Of a DNA stretch of 64,000 nucleotides, positions 58,254 through 64,000 are shown piece by piece; position 1 is the stretch's first letter, and every line of letters starts with the position of its first letter. The position numbers and the translations under genes were made by a program. Origin of the DNA: Neptuniibacter halophilus (GTDB taxonomy: Bacteria > Pseudomonadota > Gammaproteobacteria > Pseudomonadales > Balneatricaceae); contig NZ_AP027292.1 in assembly GCF_030295765.1 (NCBI RefSeq), forward strand, positions 2,170,001-2,234,000, read 5' to 3'. The notes beneath the pieces were generated by a model, which saw nothing but the letters and a program-made list of their open reading frames with translations, ran no database searches and was not told the DNA's origin.

Positions 58254-58275
58254 ACAGATTTTCAGTCAGCTTTTG

Positions 58276-58303
58276 AAAGGGCCGCTAACCGCGGCCCTTT
58301 TTT
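58276..58303 (+). terminator. Intrinsic terminator after flgE
   Basis: GGGCCGC (58279-58285) and GCGGCCC (58291-58297) form a perfect stem with a TAACC loop, flanked by AAA and a run of six T. Confidence 0.9.
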
Positions 58304-58305
58304 AT

Positions 58306-58321
58306 TGGCACAAGGTTTGCT
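58306..58321 (+). promoter_or_regulatory. Sigma-54 promoter for the flgF operon
   Basis: TGGCACA-AGGT-TTGCT matches the RpoN consensus, with GG (58307-58308) and GC (58319-58320) 10 bases apart. It is directly behind the flgE terminator and about 75 bases before flgF. Confidence 0.87.
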
Positions 58322-58394
58322 TTATCTGTTATCAGACAACGTTATTAAATGACGGCAATCAAAGCGGCAATGCCGCCGGAACGGGAAGTGATAG

Positions 58395-59138
58395 ATGGAT
58401 AAGGTTCTGTTTTTAGCAATGACCGGGGCGCGGGAAAATATGCTGGCGCAGCAGGCTCATGCCAACAACCTTGCAAATGCCAATACCACGGGGTTCAAAG
58501 CTGATCTGGCTCAAGCCCGCGCCATGCAAGTGTTTGGCGAGGGTCATGCTTCACGGGTTTATGCCCAGACGGAGCGTCCGGCCACCGACGTGACCAGCGG
58601 TACCCTGATAGAAACCGAGCGCCAGCTGGATGTGGCTGTGGCCGGAGAGGGCTGGTTTGCGGTGATCCGTCCGGATGGAACTGAAGGCTATACCCGTGCC
58701 GGTTCACTGCAGATTAATGCCGCCAATCAGTTGGTAACAGGCAGTGGTTTGCCGGTGATGGGCAATGGCGGCATTCCGGTTATTTTGCCGCCCTTTGACA
58801 GCGTTGAGATCGCCACAGATGGAACCATTACCGTGAGACCGCTGGGTGAAAATGCTGCGGAGTTGCTGGTGGCTGATCAGATTAAACTGGTGAATCCCGA
58901 TCCGAAAACAATGTTTAAGGGGCCGGATGGTTTGATGACCACGGGTAACCCCAACCCGGAACAGCCTGACCCGAATGTAAGAATCCGTTCTGGCTATCTC
59001 GAAGCAAGTAATGTGAATGCGGTGAGTGAACTGACAGGCATTATCAGTTCATCCCGCCAGTTTGAGATGCAGATCAAAATGATGAAAACCGCCGAAGAAA
59101 ATTCTGAATCGGCAGCTTCCATCCTGAAAATGAGTTAA
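58395..59138 (+). CDS. flgF: Flagellar proximal rod protein FlgF
   Basis: Rod protein of the FlgE/F/G family. MTGARENMLAQQAHANNLANANTTGFKADLAQAR at the start and ASNVNAVSELTGIISSSRQFEMQIKMMKTAEEN at the end are conserved. 247 residues. First gene of flgFGHIJ, behind a sigma-54 promoter. Confidence 0.95.
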   Translation: MDKVLFLAMTGARENMLAQQAHANNLANANTTGFKADLAQARAMQVFGEGHASRVYAQTERPATDVTSGTLIETERQLDVAVAGEGWFAVIRPDGTEGYTRAGSLQINAANQLVTGSGLPVMGNGGIPVILPPFDSVEIATDGTITVRPLGENAAELLVADQIKLVNPDPKTMFKGPDGLMTTGNPNPEQPDPNVRIRSGYLEASNVNAVSELTGIISSSRQFEMQIKMMKTAEENSESAASILKMS

Positions 59139-59159
59139 GAATCGCCTGAGGAAAGATAG

Positions 59160-59945
59160 ATGCACGGTGCACTGAATGTAGCAAAAACAGGAATGACCGC
59201 TCAGGACACTAACCTGAAGGTGATTTCAAACAACCTGGCCAACGTCTCTACGGTCGGCTTTAAGCGTGACAAGCTGGTGTTCGAAGATCTGATGTATCAG
59301 GTTCGCCGCCAGCCGGGCGCGCAGAGTGCTGAAGAAGCGCAGTTACCCTCTGGCCTTCAGGTGGGTCTGGGTGTTCGGACCGTAGGCTCACAGAAGTTGT
59401 TCAGTACCGGTTCCATAGAGATTACCGATGAAGCCTTCGATGTGGCCATCAACGGTCGTGGTTTTATCCCGGTGACGCTGCCCAACGGTGATGCCGCTTA
59501 CACGCGCAACGGTCAGTTGCATCTGAACGCGGATGGGGAAGTGGTGACTGCAGAAGGTTATCTGCTGGATCCGGTCATCAACTTACCTGCTGAGGTGACT
59601 TCGTTCTCCATCAGTAGTGATGGTGTGGTTGAAGTGACAACGCCGGGTGATGGCACACCCACTCAGATTGGTCAGTTGCAGTTGGCGGATTTTGTAAATC
59701 CCCAGGGCCTGCAGGCGCTGGGCCAGAACCTGTTTCAGGAAAGTGCTGCCAGTGGCGCACCTGTTCTGAGTAACCCCGGAGAAAACGGTACCGGCATTAT
59801 GGTTCAGGGGGCGCTCGAAGGTTCCAATGTAAATGCGGTACAGGAGCTGGTTGACATGATTACCACCCAGCGTGCCTATGAGATGAACTCGAAAGTGATT
59901 TCGACAGCGGATGAGATGCTGTCCTTCGTTTCGCAGCAGCTCTAA
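59160..59945 (+). CDS. flgG: Flagellar distal rod protein FlgG
   Basis: Distal rod subunit crossing the periplasm. ALNVAKTGMTAQDTNLKVISNNLANVSTVGFKRDK, the FlgG-specific YQVRRQPGAQSAEEAQLPSGLQVGLGVRTV insert, and the C-terminal VNAVQELVDMITTQRAYEMNSKVISTADEM are all present. 261 residues, as in E. coli. Confidence 0.96.
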   Translation: MHGALNVAKTGMTAQDTNLKVISNNLANVSTVGFKRDKLVFEDLMYQVRRQPGAQSAEEAQLPSGLQVGLGVRTVGSQKLFSTGSIEITDEAFDVAINGRGFIPVTLPNGDAAYTRNGQLHLNADGEVVTAEGYLLDPVINLPAEVTSFSISSDGVVEVTTPGDGTPTQIGQLQLADFVNPQGLQALGQNLFQESAASGAPVLSNPGENGTGIMVQGALEGSNVNAVQELVDMITTQRAYEMNSKVISTADEMLSFVSQQL

Positions 59946-59967
59946 GTAACGGTTCGAGGAGACTAAC

Positions 59968-60645
59968 GTGAAATCTGTAATCCTGATGGTGATGAGTGCC
60001 TGTCTGCTGTTGAGCGGTTGTGTACAGAAACAGGTAAAACCGAATAATCCGGAATACGCACCGGTGCGGCCGCAAGCGTTGATGCAGCCAAAGCCACAGA
60101 ATGGATCGATCTATAACGCCGCTACCAGCATCAATTTATACGGCGATGGTCGGGCGCATCGGGTGGGAGATATCCTGACAATCACCCTGCAGGAAAGTAC
60201 CAGCTCGCAGAAGAGTGCCACCACGGATATCGATAAGGAGGGCACCACCACTCTGGAGCAGGCAACGGCGTTTGGTGAACCCGTCACCGCATTTGGCAAA
60301 CCGGTCAGTTTTTCCCTGCCGACCAGTACGACTGAATTCAGCGGCGATGGCTCTTCGGATATGAGTAATAACCTCAGCGGTAATATCACGGTGACAGTCC
60401 ACGATGTTCTGCCTAATGGCACGCTGCTGGTCAAAGGTGAGAAGTGGCTGACCCTGAATCAGGGCGATGAGTATATCCGTATCAGCGGTATGGTTCGTCC
60501 ACAGGATATCAGCTCCGATAATACTGTGGTTTCTACCAAGCTGGCGGACGCACGTATTGCCTACAGCGGTACCGGTGCGGTACATGATTCCAACGTGATG
60601 GGCTGGATGTCACGCTTCTTTATCAGCGCAATCTGGCCGTTCTGA
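59968..60645 (+). CDS. flgH: Flagellar L-ring lipoprotein FlgH
   Basis: Outer-membrane lipoprotein forming the L-ring bushing. Lipobox LLSGC gives Cys18. [25 protein letters not shown] and the C-terminal [28 protein letters not shown] are diagnostic. It starts at a GTG with CGAGGAGA upstream. 225 residues. Confidence 0.95.
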   Translation: MKSVILMVMSACLLLSGCVQKQVKPNNPEYAPVRPQALMQPKPQNGSIYNAATSINLYGDGRAHRVGDILTITLQESTSSQKSATTDIDKEGTTTLEQATAFGEPVTAFGKPVSFSLPTSTTEFSGDGSSDMSNNLSGNITVTVHDVLPNGTLLVKGEKWLTLNQGDEYIRISGMVRPQDISSDNTVVSTKLADARIAYSGTGAVHDSNVMGWMSRFFISAIWPF

Positions 60646-60652
60646 GGCGGTA

Positions 60653-61747
60653 ATGAGTATGAATAAGATAATCCTGATAATCGCGGCCCTCCTGTTCAGC
60701 GTTGTCGCTGAAGCCGGAAGACTGAAAGATATGGTGAGTGTGTCTGGTGTTCGCTCCAACCAGCTTGTGGGTTATGGATTGGTGGTCGGGCTGGATGGCA
60801 CCGGGGATAAGACCTCATTCACCTCTCAGACATTCCGCAACATGCTGAACAATTTCGGTGTGGCAATTCCGTCGGATATTAATCCGAAATCCAAGAATAT
60901 TGCCGCGGTGGCGATCCATGCAGAGCTGCCTGCATTTGCTAAACCCGGTCAGGCGATTGATATCACGGTGTCTGCAATCGGTGATGCGAAAAGTCTGCGT
61001 GGCGGCAGCCTGCTGATGTCTCCTATGAAAGGTGCCGATGGTCAGGTTTATGCCATTGCTCAGGGTAATCTGGTGGTTTCCGGGTTTGGCGTACAGGGTG
61101 CTGATGGTTCGCGTTTGTCACTCAATGTACCCAGCGTAGGCCGTATTCCTAATGGCGCCATGGTTGAGCGGGCGGTACCGAGCGGTTTTGCTCAGGGTGA
61201 CAGTCTGGTACTGAATCTGCACCGCCCTGATTTTACCACTTCACGGCGTGTAGCTGAGCAGATCAATCATCTGCTGGGGCCGGGTATGGCAGCTTCCATG
61301 GATGCCGCTTCGATTCGAGTGCGGGCGCCGCGGGATCCGAATCAGCGGGTTTCGTTTCTCTCTGTACTGGAAAACCTGAATGTTGAACCGGCCCGTGATG
61401 CGGCGAAAGTGGTGATCAATTCGCGCACAGGCACCATCATTATCGGTCAGGATGTCAGTGTATCACCGGTGGCGATTACCCACGGTGGCCTGACCGTTGC
61501 GATTACCGAAGATCTGGATGTCGATCAGCCAGATCCATTGGCTGGGGGCGCGACCGTAGTCACACCGCGTACCGGCATTGAAGTGGATGAAGGCTCCGGG
61601 CATATGTTTGAGTTTTCTCCGGGGGCGAGCCTAAGTGACATCGTTGAAGCGGTCAATCAGGTGGGCGCAGCACCGGGTGATCTGATGGCCATACTCGAAG
61701 CGCTGAAACAGGCCGGCGCCCTGAAAGCGGAACTGGTGGTGATCTGA
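60653..61747 (+). CDS. flgI: Flagellar P-ring protein FlgI
   Basis: Periplasmic P-ring subunit, assembled with the help of FlgA. A signal peptide ends after [35 protein letters not shown] and the C-terminal [20 protein letters not shown] end are typical. 364 residues from ATG 60653; ATG 60659 is a close alternative. It overlaps flgJ by one base at the junction. Confidence 0.95.
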   Translation: MSMNKIILIIAALLFSVVAEAGRLKDMVSVSGVRSNQLVGYGLVVGLDGTGDKTSFTSQTFRNMLNNFGVAIPSDINPKSKNIAAVAIHAELPAFAKPGQAIDITVSAIGDAKSLRGGSLLMSPMKGADGQVYAIAQGNLVVSGFGVQGADGSRLSLNVPSVGRIPNGAMVERAVPSGFAQGDSLVLNLHRPDFTTSRRVAEQINHLLGPGMAASMDAASIRVRAPRDPNQRVSFLSVLENLNVEPARDAAKVVINSRTGTIIIGQDVSVSPVAITHGGLTVAITEDLDVDQPDPLAGGATVVTPRTGIEVDEGSGHMFEFSPGASLSDIVEAVNQVGAAPGDLMAILEALKQAGALKAELVVI

Positions 61748-62787
61748 TGATTAAAACCGGCGGCGGCAACGCACAACTTTATTCAGACCTGGCGGAACTG
61801 CAGAAACTGAAGAGCAAAACCCGCTCGAACAGTGACGAAGGTCTGCATCAGGCGGCGCAGCAATTCGAGCAGCTTTTCCTGAATATGCTGTTGCGGTCGA
61901 TGCGTGATGCGAATGCCGCTTTCGGTGACGATAACTTTATGAACAGCAGCCAGACCAAACTTTACCAGAGCATGTTCGACAACCAGATCTCACTGGAAGT
62001 CGCTTCGGCAAAAGGTATTGGTCTGACCGACGTGCTGGTACGCCAACTGGGAGGGCAGACTCAGCCCGATTCAGTCGAGCTTAAACCGCTGAACCCGGAG
62101 AGCCGTCAACTCAGTCAGGCCTGGGACCAGGCTGCAGCGATCGCCGCATCAGCGCTGCTGGCTAAAGCCGAGGGACAGGAAAATCCGCCGGGCATTAATT
62201 TGACCGACGAGCAGAAGCAGACCATCCAAACGGTTTTTGAACAGCAACTGGAAACCTTGTCACAGCAGTCACAGACCCGGGCTGAGATGCCGGATCGCTT
62301 TTCATCACCGGAAGAGTTTGTAGACACGCTGGCGCCACTGGCGGAAAAAGTGGCCGCTGAGCTGGGTGTGGATTCCCGGGTGCTTCTGGCGCAGGCAGCG
62401 CTGGAGACCGGTTGGGGTAAATATATGGTCCGCTCAGCGGACGGCAGTAACAGTAACAACCTGTTCAATATCAAAGCGGACAGTCGCTGGGCAGGAGCGC
62501 GCGCCCAGGTTTCTACCCTGGAATACCGTAACGGTATTGCTCAGCGCGAACAGGCGGCTTTCCGTAGTTATGACAGCTATGAAGATAGCTTCAGGGACTA
62601 CGTCGATTTTCTGAAAAACAGCCCTCGTTATCAGATGGCACTGGAAAGTGCCGGCGATCCCTATGAATACGTTCGGCATCTGCAGGAGGCGGGTTATGCG
62701 ACCGATCCTCAATATGCCGAGAAGATTAAAAATATTTTTGATGGTGAGCTGCTGGCCAGCCGCAGCGGTAGTTCTAAAGAGGGGTGA
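61747..62787 (+). CDS. flgJ: Peptidoglycan hydrolase FlgJ
   Basis: Two-domain rod-assembly protein. The N-terminal rod-cap domain (about 25-110, AAQQFEQLFLNMLLRSMRDAN) is followed by a Gln/Glu-rich linker. The C-terminal beta-N-acetylglucosaminidase domain (about 190-340) has VLLAQAALETGWGK with the catalytic Glu and NLFNIKADSRW. It opens a path through peptidoglycan for the rod. 346 residues. Confidence 0.95.
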   Translation: MIKTGGGNAQLYSDLAELQKLKSKTRSNSDEGLHQAAQQFEQLFLNMLLRSMRDANAAFGDDNFMNSSQTKLYQSMFDNQISLEVASAKGIGLTDVLVRQLGGQTQPDSVELKPLNPESRQLSQAWDQAAAIAASALLAKAEGQENPPGINLTDEQKQTIQTVFEQQLETLSQQSQTRAEMPDRFSSPEEFVDTLAPLAEKVAAELGVDSRVLLAQAALETGWGKYMVRSADGSNSNNLFNIKADSRWAGARAQVSTLEYRNGIAQREQAAFRSYDSYEDSFRDYVDFLKNSPRYQMALESAGDPYEYVRHLQEAGYATDPQYAEKIKNIFDGELLASRSGSSKEG

Positions 62788-62801
62788 GCCGTAGCCGATA
62801 A
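62775..62801 (+). promoter_or_regulatory. Sigma-28 (FliA) promoter for flgK, overlapping the end of flgJ
   Basis: TAAAGAGG, an 11-base spacer and a perfect GCCGATAA match the FliA consensus. The -35 half covers the last codons and stop region of flgJ. Transcription would start near 62809, 57 bases before flgK. Confidence 0.87.
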
Positions 62802-62865
62802 GCTATGTCTCAGTTCTCCTTAATCGCTTAAGCCGCCAACCGGGCCGCCTCAAAAGGAGTCAGTT

Positions 62866-64000
62866 ATGTCCTACGGTTTATTGAACCTTGGTGTCCAGAG
62901 TTTGCAGTCCAACCAGACTGCGCTGGGTGTTACCGGGCAGAATATCAGTAACGTTAACACGGAAGGTTATACCCGTCAGCGTCCGATTTTTCAGTCGCGT
63001 GAGGGCATTGCCGGTGTGCAGATCGATGAGATTGATCGTGTCGCCGATGCGTTTCTTAACCGTCAGATCTGGGCTGATAGCGCAACCTACAACAGTTACT
63101 ATGAGTTTGAGGGCTTTGCCAACGAACTGGATAACCTGATGGCGTCGGATGTGACCAGTGTATCCAAAGCGATGGATGACTATTTTGGCGCGCTGCAGAC
63201 GGCGGTGGATGATCCGGTCAGCCTGCCAAACCGAGAGTTGTTTATTGCCCAGTCGGAAGCGCTGGTGCAGCGCTTTAACGATCTGGATGCGAATATCCGG
63301 CGGCAGAATGACACCATTAATGGCCGTCTGGAAAGTAACCTGCAGACGATCAACGCAATCGCCGGGCATATTGCTGAGCTGAACCATGAGATCTCTATTG
63401 CTCAGGCCTCAGGCAATGTAAACAGTGAGCTGCTGGATCATCGTGACGCCAAGCTCGAAGAGCTGTCCGGTTATATCGGGTTTACCACACTGGATCAGCC
63501 ATCCGGTGAGGTCAGTGTGTTTATCGGCAATGGTGAGCCACTGGTTGTGGGGCTGTCTGCCAACTCGCTAACGACCATCCTCAGCCCGGCCGACAGCAGC
63601 CAGTTGAATATCGGTATTCAGAGCGGTAACACGGTTGCGGACATTACCAATCAGGTATCGGGTGGTAAGGTCGGCGGGATTCTGGATTACCGTGAAGATG
63701 TGCTGGGCTCTACGCTGGATGAACTGGGCCGTATCGCTCTGGTGTTTGCGGATACGATGAATGAGCAGCACCAGAAAGGCATGGACCTGAATGGCATGAT
63801 GGGCGGTTTGATGTTTACCGATATCAATAGCACTCAGGCCGCTTCGGACCGGGTTCTGGCAGAGCGGGATAATGCGATACAGGTCAGCTCCCGGATCTAT
63901 ATTGATGATGTCGCGGCACTGGAGGCGTCAGAGTATTCGCTGGATTTCAACAACAATGGTGGTTTCACCCTGACCCGGGAGCAGGACGGCGAGCGCTGGA
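62866..64000 (+). CDS. flgK: Flagellar hook-associated protein FlgK, 3'-truncated by the window edge
   Basis: First hook-filament junction protein, chaperoned by FlgN. The ATG at 62866 has AAAAGGAG at 62852-62859. The opening YGLLNLGVQSLQSNQTALGVTGQNISNVNTEGYTRQ is conserved, followed by the helical LLDHRDAKLEELSGYIG block. About 378 residues are visible before the sequence ends in frame; the C-terminal domain lies outside the window. Confidence 0.94.
   Translation, partial: MSYGLLNLGVQSLQSNQTALGVTGQNISNVNTEGYTRQRPIFQSREGIAGVQIDEIDRVADAFLNRQIWADSATYNSYYEFEGFANELDNLMASDVTSVSKAMDDYFGALQTAVDDPVSLPNRELFIAQSEALVQRFNDLDANIRRQNDTINGRLESNLQTINAIAGHIAELNHEISIAQASGNVNSELLDHRDAKLEELSGYIGFTTLDQPSGEVSVFIGNGEPLVVGLSANSLTTILSPADSSQLNIGIQSGNTVADITNQVSGGKVGGILDYREDVLGSTLDELGRIALVFADTMNEQHQKGMDLNGMMGGLMFTDINSTQAASDRVLAERDNAIQVSSRIYIDDVAALEASEYSLDFNNNGGFTLTREQDGERW

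Overview
The window is a gene-dense, mostly housekeeping chromosome segment of a marine-type gammaproteobacterium, most likely Oceanospirillales (Oceanospirillaceae-like). Pointers are the Pseudomonas/E. coli-type gene order, the RpoS/NlpD/CsrA/FlgM regulatory set, a sodium-pumping oxaloacetate decarboxylase (oadGAB), and flagellar promoters of the sigma-54 and sigma-28 type. The genus assignment is inference. No insertion sequence, prophage, integrase or CRISPR array was seen.

1-16967 (+ strand): an envelope and lipid cluster. It runs pyrH (5' end missing), frr, uppS, cdsA, rseP, bamA, skp, lpxD, fabZ, lpxA, lpxB, rnhB, dnaE, accA, tilS. It makes the undecaprenyl carrier, CDP-diacylglycerol and lipid A, assembles outer-membrane proteins and supplies malonyl-CoA. 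dxr, usual between frr and uppS, is absent. 17037-25733 (+): pyrG, eno, ftsB, truD, surE, pcm, a DUF368/PopT-type carrier transporter, nlpD, rpoS. ispD and ispF, usual between ftsB and truD, are also absent. Losing MEP-pathway genes at both standard sites suggests another route to isoprenoids (for example mevalonate) or relocated genes.

25800-35488 (- strand): mutS, then an unusual three-gene unit lying between mutS and pncC-recA. It encodes a gamma-glutamylcyclotransferase-like protein, a degenerate metallo-beta-lactamase-like protein and a 1688-residue pseudokinase / STAND-ATPase / GAF / diguanylate cyclase. 35752-42273 (+): pncC, recA (with a LexA box), recX, alaS, lysC, csrA, then tRNA-Ser(GCT) and three identical tRNA-Arg(ACG) genes, then thiI. 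44371-47877: oadGAB behind a structured leader that looks like a riboswitch. It has a three-way-junction fold followed by a hairpin that loops out the Shine-Dalgarno of oadG. 47944-50890: a histone-deacetylase-like hydrolase (-), an orphan intrinsic terminator that may end an unannotated small RNA, a pseudo-receiver/TPR protein (+) and tRNA-Arg(CCT) (-).

50960-64000: a flagellar and chemotaxis locus. flgN, flgM and flgA are on the minus strand; cheV, cheR and flgBCDEFGHIJK are on the plus strand, with flgK cut by the window end. Promoter motifs fit the flagellar hierarchy: sigma-54 before flgB and flgF (rod and hook), sigma-28 before flgM and flgK (late genes).
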